Source: Azorinus chamasolen
Taxonomy: Eukaryota; Mollusca; Bivalvia; Cardiida; Solecurtidae
Direction: 5' to 3'
Length of the DNA: 64,000 nucleotides
NCBI GenBank assembly: GCA_963576725.1
Contig: OY755252.1
Span: forward strand, 47,028,140 to 47,092,139
A program made the translations under genes and the position numbers. Positions 42,608 through 54,388 of this stretch are shown one piece after another (within the stretch, counting starts at the first letter, position 1; each line of letters starts with the position of its first letter). Under the pieces are notes generated by a model. That model did not search any database, was not told the origin of the DNA, and worked only from the letters and a program-made list of their open reading frames with translations.

Positions 42608-43405
42608 TAGTATGTACAGGGTGTCCCAGAAAAAAATGCAACCTCATTTCAATTCCTTATTACTCTTTATCTGTTCAACCGATTGAAAAAAATTATATAC
42701 CAAGTGTTAGGTCCAATGGTTGTCCACGGTTGTGTCAAATTACAGCTCAGATGCTTTTAAAGAGTTTGAGGTAATGCGTAAATACTGAATGCACCCTGTT
42801 TTCACTTTTCCCAGAAATTGGATTATCGTCACACATTTATCCTGTTGATAATATATTGTTTAGCGGATAACCAATATAACTCTTTTTGTACCCAGAATAA
42901 AACTTACACGTGTGTTAATGGCATTTATCATATCCCAGTATTAAATCTTCCACTTTTACGGTATCTTTGACGAATAATTCAGGCTCGAACGATTTGTGCA
43001 TAGATAGACAGATAAATATTTGTTTTATTGCATATGTTCAGAGATAACAAACAATTCACGAAGTGTTAAACTGCCAATGAAAATATGGAGTCGTTTTAAT
43101 GGGCGGAGCAATCAAGCCAGATTATCTTATGAACAGTATTACGGTACTTGTTGAAATAATATTCACTTAAATCATGATTAATGAGTTAATTTTCTTTATT
43201 AGTTAACCAAAGCTTTGGCTCCTCCGTTCATAGATGATATCCGATAAAGACGTCTTTTGTATGTCAAAGTAATCAAAGCAAGAACAAGCATGACCCGTAC
43301 TGAGCTAAAACAACACAATTAGTTCTTATTAGAAGTGTGAAAAAATTATATAAGCTCTATTTGCTGATCCGTTATTAATCTAAAGTCAATTAGTCAAGTT
43401 GGTTA

Positions 43406-43690
43406 TTGGCTAAAAATGTAGTAAAGAAAATGGTCAGTAGAGAGCAGTTTTTGCGCAAACCAGGCCAGACACAAGGTTACCAAGGGACCATACAGGTTTT
43501 CTATAGACATTTTCGGGATAGGAATCCTCTAAGCAAGGCAACTATTCTTAGGAATGTTACAAAATACCAGATTCACGGTACAAGCAAAAACCGCAACCCT
43601 GGAATGTCTGGACGACAACGGACAGTGCGGAGCGCTCAAAAGATTGCCCAGTATTTAAGTATTTATGTGATACAACAGTTAATTAAATGA
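43406..43690 (+). pseudogene. Mariner-type transposase N-terminus (helix-turn-helix), truncated
   Basis: Residues 30-80 (FYRHFRDRNPLSKATILRNV, KYQIHGTSKNRNPGMSGRQR) match the DNA-binding helix-turn-helix region of Tc1/mariner transposases of the DUF4817 type. There the pattern is F.xRF..xxP.xxTI.R...KYxxHGTxxNxxxxxSGRxRTxR. The 94-codon frame then runs into unrelated residues and stops. The DDE/D catalytic part is absent, so no active transposase. Ends and position within 42617-44583 agree with this reading. Confidence 0.75.
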
Positions 43691-43921
43691 GATCACATTT
43701 GGTGGACTTGTTAAGCTATTATATTTCCTTTCAATTGTAATATTTTACAAGTGTATTACAAACCTATATATTTGTTATAAGTTAATTTGTTTTAATAAAC
43801 ATTGGTGACACATTTTGTGATGAATAAATAATATAAAATGCCAAATTCTTTTCAAATGTACTTATTACATCCATAATACTATTTCTGGGAAAATTGAAAT
43901 CAGGGTGCCTTCAATATTTAA

Positions 43922-44418
43922 AGGGAATGTCCCTACATTCGACGCGTTTCATAAACACTTAAATTATACAAAACGCATTTGTTTATATGCTGAAAAGTAG
44001 TATGTCACAAAACAGCCCCATCCAATTACCGTTTATAATGACAAAACATCCATGTGTTTGATATCGCCGATCCCGGTTTTACTCCCCGATGTTTCAGTTT
44101 TATTCGGCTTGAGTTTTAGTTTCGTAACTGTTCGCCCTATTCGCGATTATCCGACCACTTCCGAGAAAGCTATTACGTAAATAATGGAGGGATCGGGTGA
44201 TCATCGGCAAAACGCGGAAGAATTTAACGGAAAAGGCCGATACTATTGTGTTGTAGAACAAAAATTATCAGTTATTGATGAAATCGGTTTATTTGTATCA
44301 CAGAGGCATTTTTCGATACAAGTTCAAATTGGGAACCTTCATAATAATGATAGAGCATAACAAATACCAAGTTTTATGATATTATTCAAAATATGCGATC
44401 ATTGTAGGGACTTCCTCT
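43922..44418. mobile_element. 497-bp TTAA-flanked element nested in mariner
   Basis: TTAA on both sides (43918-43921, 44419-44422). The left AGGGAATGTCCCTACATT faces the right ATTGTAGGGACTTCCTCT, an imperfect inverted repeat (about 15 of 18). No reading frame. TTAA duplication plus inverted ends suggests a piggyBac-type non-autonomous element, unlike the hairpin MITEs in sequence. Confidence 0.75.
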
Positions 44419-44583
44419 TTAAGCAATATCTTAAAATCTATAAAAGCATTGAAGCTGTAATTTTAAACACATTTGAACCACTGTTGTGCCTAAACACTGG
44501 TATACAAAACTTTTATATCGGTTGAATATATTTAGAGTAATAAAGAATTGAAATTGGTTTGCATTTTTTTCTGGGACACCCTG

Positions 44584-45227
44584 TACAATATCAATTTCCA
44601 GTTCCCAATAAGAGAATATTAGGTACAATATATTGTGCAAATAACATCATTTTAATCAGTTGCAATAACAAAACAGCATCAAATGGTAAAGCCGGGTCTA
44701 GATCAATGATAAGATTGGCCATAATGGCTTTGCTGCTTTTTAAGATATAGAAGAGGACAAAAAACAAAGAACGTGCGAATGCTAAGGTAAACTTGGAAAA
44801 CATTCATACTGTCAACTCGCGAAGCAGAATGTCAAGTGAGGCGTTGTTTTTATTATAGACATGGATGCATATTTTGACCACGTATGAAAATCTGACCACG
44901 CATTTAACTGATATGATAAATGAATGTCTCTTAGTCATAAGTCAAAATCGGAAATATTTGCGAATTTTTCGAATACATGGCTACTGAAATTGCAAATTGG
45001 TCTGAGGTAAAAGAAACGGTACTGCAATTTGTTTTCTTATTATCCATAGAAGTTACCTTTCTATTACCAGAGCTGTGCAGAACGCAAAACACAGCCTGAT
45101 GAATTGACATGGTTGACAGAAACGATTGCACGTGAGTAATGGAAACCAAAACAATGTGCTTGTTTGGAATGAACAAACATGTTAAATGGGAATATATGAC
45201 TGTGTTTGACTGAAAGGAGCAGACGGA
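44584..45227. other. No gene seen
   Basis: AT-rich DNA; overlapping frames of 63-81 codons have no recognisable motif. Confidence 0.5.
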
Positions 45228-46907
45228 AACTAATACGAATGTCTTGTGGGAGTAAATAAGTATCTTGAACGGAAACTAATACTAGTTAATGTCTTATGGG
45301 AGTAAATAAGTATCTTGAACGGAAACTAATACTAGTTAATGTCTTATGGGAGTAAATAAGTATCTTGAACGGAAACTAATACTAGTTAATGTCTTATGGG
45401 AGTAAATAAGTATCTTGAACGGAAACTAATACTAGTTAATGTCTTATGGGAGTAAATAAGTATCTTGAACGGAAACTAATACTAGTTAATGTCTTATGGG
45501 AGTAAATAAGTATCTTGAACGGAAACTAATACTAGTTAATGTCTTATGGGAGTAAATAAGTATCTTGAACGGAAACTAATACTAGTTAATGTCTTATGGG
45601 AGTAAATAAGTATCTTGAACGGAAACTAATACTAGTTAATGTCTTGTGGGAGTAAATAAGTATCTTGAACGGAAACTAATACTAGTTAATGTCTTATGGG
45701 AGTAAATAAGTATCTTGAACGGAAACTAATACTAGTTAATGTCTTATGGGAGTAAATAAGTATCTTGAACGGAAACTAATACTAGTTAATGTCTTATGGG
45801 AGTAAATAAGTATCTTGAACGGAAACTAATACTAGTTAATGTCTTATGGGAGTAAATAAGTATCTTGAACGGAAACTAATACTAGTTAATGTCTTATGGG
45901 AGTAAATAAGTATCTTGAACGGAAACTAATACTAGTTAATGTCTTATGGGAGTAAATAAGTATCTTGAACGGAAACTAATACTAGTTAATGTCTTATGGG
46001 AGTAAATAAGTATCTTGAACGGAAACTAATACTAGTTAATGTCTTATGGGAGTAAATAAGTATCTTGAACGGAAACTAATACTAGTTAATGTCTTATGGG
46101 AGTAAATAAGTATCTTGAACGGAAACTAATACTAGTTAATGTCTTGTGGGAGTAAATAAGTATCTTGAACGGAAACTAATACTAGTTAATGTCTTATGGG
46201 AGTAAATAAGTATCTTGAACGGAAACTAATACTAGTTAATGTCTTATGGGAGTAAATAAGTATCTTGAACGGAAACTAATACTAGTTAATGTCTTATGGG
46301 AGTAAATAAGTATCTTGAACGGAAACTAATACTAGTTAATGTCTTATGGGAGTAAATAAGTATCTTGAACGGAAACTAATACTAGTTAATGTCTTATGGG
46401 AGTAAATAAGTATCTTGAACGGAAACTAATACTAGTTAATGTCTTATGGGAGTAAATAAGTATCTTGAACGGAAACTAATACTAGTTAATGTCTTATGGG
46501 AGTAAATAAGTATCTTGAACGGAAACTAATACTAGTTAATGTCTTATGGGAGTAAATAAGTATCTTGAACGGAAACTAATACTAGTTAATGTCTTATGGG
46601 AGTAAATAAGTATCTTGAACGGAAACTAATACTAGTTAATGTCTTATGGGAGTAAATAAGTATCTTGAACGGAAACTAATACTAGTTAATGTCTTATGGG
46701 AGTAAATAAGTATCTTGAACGGAAACTAATACTAGTTAATGTCTTATGGGAGTAAATAAGTATCTTGAACGGAAACTAATACTAGTTAATGTCTTATGGG
46801 AGTAAATAAGTATCTTGAACGGAAACTAATACTAGTTAATGTCTTATGGGAGTAAATAAGTATCTTGAACGGAAACTAATACTAGTTAATGTCTTATGGG
46901 AATGATA
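45228..46907. repeat. 50-bp satellite, about 33 copies, very homogeneous
   Basis: The unit reads GAACGGAAACTAATACTAGT, TAATGTCTTATGGGAGTAAA, TAAGTATCTT. The first unit is shorter and both edges are diverged; inner units are almost identical. The only repeated variant I see is GTCTTGTGGG at 45641 and 46141, exactly ten units apart. Confidence 0.97.
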
Positions 46908-47439
46908 GGTATGTTTGACGGAAACTGGTATTAATGTCTTAAGGGAATGACAACATAAATTATTTTAATGTGAGCGTGTAAATAACAGATATGCCAGGAG
47001 AAAAAGTGCAGTTGGGTTAAATACAAATACTGGTCAAGTTACAGTGCCAATGACTTGGCAACAGAGACTATGCTCGTAATATTTAATAACCACGTGGTAT
47101 TTTTCATAGGGGTATTTGCAATACTTATATTTAATTGACAACTTGTCAATTCTTGAAAAGGGTTATCGTAGTACATGTATTTGTTTTCTATTCGATTGGT
47201 TGTCAATACATTCAACAGTACAGCTGGCAATACTACATGCATTCATTAATACCTTGCGGCTCTGTAGACCAAACAATTCAATAACTTTTAATGTCAGTTT
47301 TTATTGAAAATTGCCATCCCTTAGACAATAAAAGAAAATATAGACGGATAAAATCGTTTCGACGAAGGATTTTTGAAATGTGTTAAAATCATTATATCTT
47401 CCACTTTCTGTTTTAGATCAAATTGGAAGCTGTTAATGA
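46908..47439. other. No gene seen
   Basis: The first 50 bp are diverged satellite. The rest is AT-rich with no supported frame. Confidence 0.5.
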
Positions 47440-47650
47440 ATGCAGTAAAACTCTTATACAAAAAACTCCCTCTAAACCGGGTGTTAAAGTTAGTATAAGT
47501 GTCGGTCTTTCAGACAATTGTCAGCTTAAAACAGGCTGACAGTCATTAGAAAGCTCCTGCCCATTTAGTGGGGCTGTAATGCAGATTGGAGACAAAAACC
47601 GGACAAAAAGTGCCCCTTGGTTACTGCAGTGTTGTTAAATTGGAATTTCT
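47440..47650. repeat. Decayed family E-like element
   Basis: GCAGTAAAACTCTTATAC at the left, GACAATTGTCAGCTTAAAAC in a worn stem and AGAAAGCTCCTGCCC. No clear right end. Confidence 0.4.
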
Positions 47651-48470
47651 CTCTAAATAATTGTAAAGTGAGTGACTTTAATTAGTAAACACCAGCTCAC
47701 ATTGTTCATATTGCAGTATACTGGTATGCAAAAACCCGTATTGCAATACATTTGTCAGATCCGTATAGCAATATATATTGGTATATCAAAACCCGCAGGG
47801 GAGGGCCGTTCCTAATGTTGTCAGAATGTGTGGTCTGATCCCATTTCAAACATTATAGAGAATAAAATATGCTTAAACTAAACACCCGTATTGCAATACA
47901 ATAGTCCGAACCTGTATTGAAATATATACTAATATATATGTAGGCTAAAACCGAATCGAAACACAATTATTCCACACGTTATGAAATAGCGGTGGTCAAT
48001 CTGGTTCCACACTTTTTGGAATTCCAACTTAATAACAATTATATTTTCTCGTGATGCAACATTTGTCTTTGGTGAAGTGCTTTAAAAATAATACACTATA
48101 AAGTACATGTAAATTGCAAATCTTAAAACATGATCGGCAGAGAAAATAGAAAACTTCTACAACATATTTCATAAAACTCAATAATATCCAGAAATTGATT
48201 TATCCATCAATTTCTATTCAGAAAATGCACTAGAGCAGAATAAAATCTGTAACCAAGACAATGTCAGGTCCGGTAATATTATTTAGTTCTGTAAGTTGAT
48301 CAGAACACATGCTGAGCGGAACTAATTATAATAGAAAATTGTTTAAGTCCATGCATTTCAGTCTTTATTCTATAATGATTAAACGCCTCCAATATTTTAG
48401 TTTTCAAAATACAATAGCACAATAACATTGAACATAACAGCTGAAGACGAAAGGAATCATTCTCCTCATG
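47651..48470. other. No gene seen
   Basis: Scattered copies of CCCGTATTGCAATACA (47700-47960) form a loose repeat. Nothing else recognised. Confidence 0.5.
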
Positions 48471-48647
48471 CAGTTAAACCTCTTTATAACGGCCACTAAT
48501 TTGTGTTAATTAGTTGATATTTTGGGCAGGTGGCTGCTTAAAGCAAGGTGAAAGTAAAATAGAACACTCCTTTAAGCAGCAACAAGTCCTGCCTTTAACA
48601 CAAAATAATTGATGTAATTTAGTGGCCGTTACAGAGAGGTTTTACTG
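48471..48647. mobile_element. Family E MITE, right stem shortened
   Basis: CAGTTAAACCTCTTTATAACG / CGTTACAGAGAGGTTTTACTG; left stem GGCAGGTGGCTGCTTAAAGC, right stem rearranged (AAGCAGCAACAAGTCCTGCC). Confidence 0.8.
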
Positions 48648-48854
48648 CATAAACCTTTTTCATGCATTAGCAAACAGAGCAGTCCCAGATCAGATGTCCA
48701 TGCAGGATCTGACTATATAGTTTCTATCAATACCAAAATTACATATATATGTGCCATTATGAAAACAGTCTGATAATGAATATTCATCATGTCATTATTT
48801 TTTACACATATTTAACAGGGAAAGGACTACGATCACTGGTGGACTAACCACTTT

Positions 48855-49018
48855 CCGCTTCAATATTTTAGTTTTCAAGGCGGCGTTTGATCAAGGACTT
48901 CATTTGTTGTCTCAACCTCTATTTCTATATCTGTGCTTTATTCCTTTGAACTTTTCATTTATTTATCTTATTTCCTAATTTTACCAAATGGAAACTGGAA
49001 ATTTGGCGCCGAAAGGGT
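48855..49018 (-). mobile_element. Subfamily C MITE, long-bodied variant
   Basis: On the minus strand AACCCTTTCGGCGCCAAATTTC starts a body (CATTTGGTAAAATTAGG, then AATAAATGAAAAGTTC) that matches 57198-57407 in part. The far end is CAAACGCCGCCTTG. TTAA is degraded. Confidence 0.55.
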
Positions 49019-49115
49019 TGATCCAAATGAGATGTCAAGCAATTTGGCGTCTCGTCAGAATGTAAATTGCTTGACACTCGTCTCATCAGGATGTAGATTG
49101 CTTGACACTCGTCGC
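49019..49115. repeat. Family D hairpin with extra right-arm copy
   Basis: GATCCAAATGAGATGTCAAG / CTCGTCAGAATGTAAATTGC, followed by a second CTCATCAGGATGTAGATTGC. This is the start of arm amplification of the kind seen at 15830-16385. Confidence 0.6.
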
Positions 49116-49216
49116 TTCAATGTTTGTTAAATTTGAACAAATGCAGACTTCGGGCAGGTATTGGTTTTTAATGCCGGATAAGAATTAATTAATTACATCT
49201 ACCTTCCTTCCATTCC

Positions 49217-49451
49217 TTAACCCTTGCCCTGATGAATATTCATACAGGAAATATTGACGTCATGAATATTAATAAGATTATTATTTATAATGGCTTATGA
49301 ATACATGACATTTTGGCTCAGGAAGAAACTAGAATCAGATCTATATTACACCATAAGCAAACAGAGCAGACCCTGATCAGACAGCTCCTCCTTTAGGAGC
49401 CGTTTGATATGGGACTACTCTGTTTACAGATGCGTCAAAATGCGTTTACAT
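49217..49451 (+). mobile_element. Subfamily A MITE
   Basis: TTAACCCTTGCCCTGATGAA, A body, and a GATCAGACAGCTCC / GGAGCCGTTTGATATGGG hairpin. The right end runs directly into the next MITE. Confidence 0.8.
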
Positions 49452-49698
49452 AACCCTTTCCCTGCTCTATGTGTATTCCAAATGTCAATACCTACTGAAA
49501 TTTCATGAACAAAATAGTTATAATGAAATATGGCAGGTGGAACATTGTAGCCTATTTGGAAGGTAAAACAATAGAACTATCCAGTTCTATTACCAAACAG
49601 AGTAGACCCTAATCAGACGGCTCCTATAGGAGCCGTCAGATCTGGGCATTCTCTGTTTGCAAATACGTGAAAACACGTTTATATGAGGGACAGGGTTT
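49452..49698 (+). mobile_element. Subfamily B MITE, head-to-tail with the A copy
   Basis: AACCCTTTCCCTGCTC, B body, a perfect core GACGGCTCC-TATA-GGAGCCGTC and right end GAGGGACAGGGTTTA. Confidence 0.8.
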
Positions 49699-49878
49699 AT
49701 AATTGGGTTTTAAACAACAGAATATCTAATAAATTGTTTTTATCCTTCAATACAACCGGATCTCTTAAAAAGACGACAATCCCATAGGAGCCGTCTAATC
49801 TGGGTCTTCTAGGTTTGCATCGGTGTGAAAATAGTTTATATGAGCGACGTGGTTAACGTAAATTACTTCCGTCTTGCA

Positions 49879-50105
49879 TTAACCCATTTGCTCCCACGAT
49901 CCCATTTATGGGACGTAGACAAACAGTGTAGACTCTGATCAGACGCCGCATAATGCGGCGTCTGATCAGTCTACACCGTTTGCTGATAGGAAATTCAATA
50001 TAAAACAAAACAAAAATGAGCATTTAGACCAGACATCCCTTAGATAAAAGATAGACTTATCCAATATATAAGCATGGAAGAATCCACTGGGAGCAAATAG
50101 GTTAA
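49879..50105 (+). mobile_element. TTAA-flanked hairpin MITE, CCCATTTGCTCCCA ends
   Basis: The left TTAACCCATTTGCTCCCA mirrors the right TGGGAGCAAATAGGTTAA. The hairpin near the left end (49920-49985) is nearly perfect: GATCAGACGCCGCA / TGCGGCGTCTGATC, with TAGACTC and AGTCTA outside. The arms CGCCGCA/TGCGGCG replace CGGCTCC/GGAGCCG of A and B, and pairing is kept. The flank GTCTTGCATTAA resembles a family E right stem. Confidence 0.9.
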
Positions 50106-50269
50106 GGTTCATACCGCTACCCCCGACCTCACTCGCCTCTGCAAAAAGTTCGGATCCAGATAAGATGCCGAGTAATACCGGTCAATAATGTCTCAAACGT
50201 TTGATCCAACCGAGGAGACACAATCGTTAGACTTCTTTTTGGTGGCCGCTTGAGACAGGTTTTACAGTA

Positions 50270-50441
50270 TTCATATAACGGTATAAGAACACATGCTATT
50301 TGGCTTTGACGAAATCTGTATAATCAGATCTATATTATTTTATAAGCAAACAGAGAAGACCCTGATCAGACAACTCCTGATTTGGATCTTGTCTGTTTGC
50401 AAAGTTGCCATCGAACGTGTGCATGAGGGTAAGGACTAAGT
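50270..50441 (+). repeat. Subfamily A MITE fragment
   Basis: AATCAGATCTATATTATTTT, AGCAAACAGAGAAGACCC, a shortened hairpin and GCATGAGGGTAAGGACTAAG. Confidence 0.6.
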
Positions 50442-50682
50442 GATGTCTATTAACCAGGGTGAATCATTGTCAAATATCATAAGAAATTCAAATGTTACCG
50501 TGCGGTGTTGAATGCATATCTAATGACTCGTATACAAGTATGCAGAAGCTTGAAGGTATGATATAAATAAGCAGCTTTTAGACCATGAGATAATCAAAAG
50601 CTTCCTCAAAAGAAAACTTTTGGCATAACATTTGCAACAGGCAATTTGTTACAGGTGCTTTTGTATACGATATTGCCAATTC

Positions 50683-50932
50683 ATACCACTTCCCTGTTGA
50701 ATGTTCAGGCAAGAAATAATGTCATCATGCATATTATCTGAATTTCTATAATAGCATATATATACACGAAATGCTTTGGTATTGATAGAAACTGTACAAC
50801 TACAAGTAGCTCTATTATACTGTCGTAAGCAAACAGAGCAGACCCTGATCAAACGGTTCCTACAGGAGCCATCTGATCTTGGTCTACTCTGTGTGCAAAA
50901 GCGAAAGAGCGTTTGCATGATGGAAACGGTTG
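50683..50932 (+). mobile_element. Subfamily A MITE
   Basis: CACTTCCCTGTTGAATGTTC, GAAATAATGTCATCATGCAT, AGCAAACAGAGCAGACCC, GATCAAACGGTTCC / GGAGCCATCTGATC, GATGGAAACGGTTGA. TTAA ends have decayed. Confidence 0.75.
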
Positions 50933-51480
50933 ATAATGAAGCAAATTATTTTGCGCAGTAAATAATCAGCTACATGTTTCCATGTGATAACATATTTAAA
51001 CAGTAAATGCTGTATTTGTGTTCTTCTCCCCGGAATGAATATATATTTCAGTTCTGAAGACAAATTCATCAAGCGATATCATCGGCGATGACAAGATTAT
51101 GTAACTGAAACTAATGGGTAGGAATGTATCCATTGTCTTAATACATGTAGTACACAACCGTTAAAACAATTACACGCATAACATATATAACAATAATTGC
51201 TACATGTCTGCTCTGTGAGAATGGTTGGTTCGCGAATGACGCATTTGTCATTTAGGATGCATAGTGTTCAATGTTGAATATTTGTATTCTTTTGTAATAG
51301 CCGTGTGATCAGAGTCTGCTGTTTGCTTATGAAATTATATAGATATGATTTTTACAGTTTTGTTTATGAAACCATTTCTTGATCATATGTCGTTATAAAT
51401 TGTAAGATAATTAATATTATACATACATTATTTCTTACATGAATACTCATGGAGTAGAGGATTACCTTTAACCTGCTATG
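50933..51480. other. No gene; hairpin fragment at 51295
   Basis: AT-rich. ATCAGAGTCTGCTGTTTGC (51310) is the right half of a hairpin repeat, followed by ATGAATACTCATGGAG near 51440, a reversed A end. Confidence 0.5.
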
Positions 51481-51494
51481 GGCGGTTGAGTGAT

Positions 51495-51572
51495 TACCTA
51501 CGCAAACAGTTTGGATCCAGGTGAGACGCCGAGTAACTCGGCGTCTCAACCACTTCAAACTGTTTGACACCC
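51495..51572. repeat. Family D hairpin, perfect core
   Basis: Arms GAGACGCCGAG / CTCGGCGTCTC (51523-51547) with CAAACAGTTTGG and CAAACTGTTTG outside. Confidence 0.85.
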
Positions 51573-51734
51573 TAATTGGATTTTGGTAGACAAACTGGTT
51601 ATAACTTTGTAAATGCAGTAGGTGAAATATTCTGTAAAAGTAATTTGTTCAGCAGCCTAAAGGTTAAAGGTGCATTATCATACATTTACAGTGCCCCTCT
51701 ACCTATCGAAACGTTCATATAACAATTAAACAAT

Positions 51735-51939
51735 TACATTATAACCTGTCTTAAGCGACCTTATACTGATTAGACACAGTCATCTTGAAAAGCTGGTGGT
51801 TGCTTAATACAGGAAAAACGTAGTAGAGAAAACTCCTGCAGAAGATTTTTGCATTAATTGTGACCTGCATTAAGCTATATTTCCTTACATACCTATTATT
51901 AGACCTATTTTGATGGTTGCTTAATACAGGATTTACCGT
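51735..51939. mobile_element. Family E MITE, TTAAGCGACC-type ends
   Basis: Left AACCTGTCTTAAGCGACC, right GGTTGCTTAATACAGGATTTACCG, stem GGTGGTTGCTTAATAC / GCATTAAGCTAT. Confidence 0.65.
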
Positions 51940-52135
51940 AGTATTTTATCAGCTTCTTCTGTAGCTTGCAATGAGTAAGATTGAATAATATAATAAAATA
52001 ACGTTAAGCATTATCCCGCAATAGCGACTGGACTTGGTAAATAGTTTCTCAAAAGCTCGATCGAATCGGAAGTAGTCAACTGTGCAAATGATACAATGTC
52101 AAGCATGTATATTTGTGTGCGTGAGTGAGGGGGTG

Positions 52136-52377
52136 TTAACCCTTCTCTTGCTGAATTCTAAAATGCATTTCTCCTTCTTTACCCATGCCCTGTTACATAT
52201 ATCTTCACTGTGTACACATAGTTCGCTGTGCAATCACTTCTGTGGAGTGCACTGGTTGCACAATCAACTTCTAAATAGTGCAGACCCAAATGAGACAGCT
52301 CTTGCAGGAGCTGTCTCATCTGGGTCTTCGCTATTTACAGGTAGGTATATTGACGTGAATAGCAAGCGAAGGGTTAA
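52136..52377 (+). mobile_element. TTAA-flanked hairpin MITE, CCCTTCNCTTGCT ends
   Basis: TTAACCCTTCTCTTGCT / AGCAAGCGAAGGGTTAA. The hairpin is ATAGTGCAGACCCAAATGAG and CTCATCTGGGTCTTCGCTAT with core arms ACAGCTC / GAGCTGT. Another set of arms with pairing kept. Confidence 0.9.
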
Positions 52378-52399
52378 GGATTAATGAAGCTTCGCATCT

Positions 52400-52880
52400 A
52401 GTAGAAATTCAAGCACTAAAAATGATATAGCGTGATTAAATCCTTTGATTGAACATTGGTATCAAGTGACTAGTAAAAGTTATACAGAAATGTTATAACT
52501 TCATGGAAAGCTTCTTCATTGATTTTCCCTTAAGCTCTTTACTCCATTAAGAGAGGCCTTTTGACACATTTTAAAACAATGTAAAACCATATCTATGGGA
52601 GCCGTCTGATCATGGTCTGCCCTGTCTGATTATGGAATTATATAGATATGATATTGACAGTGTTTGCCATGGCCAGCAATTTCTTTGCTCATGTACAAAT
52701 ATCATAAAATTTAATTGGTGTTCATAGTGTAGTTGTATCTTAAATGACAATTCTGTGCAATATCGCATGTTTCAACGAAAAGAAATAGACGGTCACCATC
52801 AAGAAGGTTTACTAAAAGTTAAGTAAAGGTCACGCTTGATGGAGAGTTCAATAACTCACATGTCTTATACATTTGTAACT
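52400..52880. other. No gene; worn hairpin repeat
   Basis: CTCTTTACTCCATTAAG (52552), GGAGCCGTCTGATCATGG (52600) and GTCTGATTATGGAATTATAT are remnants of an A-like element. Confidence 0.5.
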
Positions 52881-53060
52881 CCTATCCCGCTACCTTAATC
52901 TTTAACCTGCTACCCTAACGCTTATACCGGTACCTTAACCCTTACCTCGCTACCATAACCTTTATCCTGGTACATTAACCCTTATCCCGCTACTATAGCT
53001 ATATTAATCCTTATATCGCTACCTTAACCTTTATCCCGTAAGCGTAACCATTATCTCGCT
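52880..53060. repeat. Degenerate 24-bp repeat
   Basis: Units like CTTATCCCGCTACCTTAACC, about seven. Confidence 0.85.
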
Positions 53061-53083
53061 ATCCGCGACCTGACTCACATGTT

Positions 53084-53150
53084 TACAAACTTCTTGGATA
53101 CAGGTGAGATGCCGAGTAACTCGGCATCTCATCAGGACCATCGCTAGTTT
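53084..53150. repeat. Family D hairpin with covarying arms
   Basis: Arms GAGATGCCGAG / CTCGGCATCTC (53106-53130) pair perfectly. Compared with 51523-51547, C is T in the left arm and the facing G is A in the right. Confidence 0.85.
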
Positions 53151-53502
53151 ACACTCGATCAATGGTTTCTCATGACCTTGATCAAATCAGGTTCAAATTT
53201 TACCAGACATTAATTTTTCACTGCTGGAAAATGGTTAACAGAAAGGATGGTTTAGTATTTTCACTGTATATGTTAACACTATAGAATGCCATAATTCAAT
53301 GACTTCTTGCATGTTCATATTCGGCAAAATGTTTTGGGTACTGGAAGTGCATTCTATATTCAACCAAAAACATTAGGAATATTCTTGCTGAATAAAATCT
53401 ACGCAATGGTAATAATCAGATCGATGAGATTGTGTGTGTTAACAGACTGTAGCACTTATACCTTTTTTCCGTTCTCTTTTTCAGTGTAAATAGAATTATG
53501 TA

Positions 53503-53719
53503 CAGTAAAGTCTCACTGATGCGACCGCTCTAAAGAAGTCTAATTCTGAATTTTAAAACAGGTGAAAGCGTAATGCAGAACAAATCGTATGCAGTAAACA
53601 CCTATAGGTGTTGTTTGCATTACGTTTGCCCTGAATTAAGCAACCACGTGGTTTTACAGAATCCTATATTAATGAGATGTGCGTATGTTCTTATAGCGAG
53701 ATTTAGCGAGATTCTGTTG
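53503..53719. mobile_element. Family E MITE with altered core arms
   Basis: TA-flanked. CAGTAAAGTCTCACTGATGC at the left, GCGAGATTCTGTTG at the right. The core is GCAGTAAACACC-TATA-GGTGTTGTTTGC, where AACACC/GGTGTT replaces AGCTCC/GGAGCT. Confidence 0.75.
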
Positions 53720-54048
53720 TAATAGAAGTACAAGTGTCATATTTCATAAAGTTTTGTTTTTCTTTTATTCCGCGATAACTATTGATATCCCTAACTTTTT
53801 AAATATAACATTTCCAGTTGTTTGATTCCATTTCCCCGCTATGGTAATAAATATACTATAACATCACAGGCATAAGGTTATCTATATGAGGACATTCTCG
53901 CCAATTCATCAATATTAAATGTAGCATATCAGACAAACTACTGATGACGTCACAGCTAGTGTCACCACAGGCCTTGGGTGAAATACCTGAATCACGATGA
54001 ATAATTGAACAATATGAATGTATAGGTGACATTTACAATAATGAAGCA
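53720..54048. other. No gene seen
   Basis: AT-rich stretch without a recognisable element. Confidence 0.45.
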
Positions 54049-54205
54049 CAGGTAAGATGCGTAAATTAAAATATTTTCAAAAACAACTTCTTTATTTCTC
54101 CAACAAACACTATGTTGTGACCAATCTTAAGAATCGTCACGAAGAGACGATTCTAAAGAGTGGCCACAGCATAGGGTTTGGTGGAGAAATGACGATTTTA
54201 GTATC
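54049..54205. repeat. Family G hairpin element
   Basis: GTAAGATGCGTAAATTAAAA, CACTATGTTGTGACCA, CTTAAGAATCGTC / GACGATTCTAAAGAGTGGCC, ACAGCATAGGGTTTGGTGG. Confidence 0.8.
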
Positions 54206-54388
54206 TGAGCACGCACATTTATCTGTAGCACTGACGTATGGATATACATCTTATGTCATATGCCAGTAATTATTTCATCGTGCAAATCGTGGGCTAGTCA
54301 TGATTGTCTTGATGTGGAAGGTATTGCAACAATACAGCCGAATTTCAATTACATTGTAAACTGCTTTAAAATGCATACTACAGGAAAT

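Larger units (their letters stand above)
42617..44583 (+). mobile_element. Tc1/mariner-type transposon, internally decayed
   Basis: Flanked by TA. The left end CAGGGTGTCCCAGAAAAA...ATGCAA is matched by the reverse complement at the right (TTGCAT...TTTTTCTGGGACACCCTG) over about 25 bp. It is 1967 bp and carries a transposase N-terminus (43406-43690), but I see no DDE catalytic domain after it. A TTAA-flanked element sits inside its 3' part (43922-44418). Confidence 0.9.

Noticed and set aside
45228..46907. CRISPR array
   Set aside because: A contiguous 50-bp satellite without spacers.
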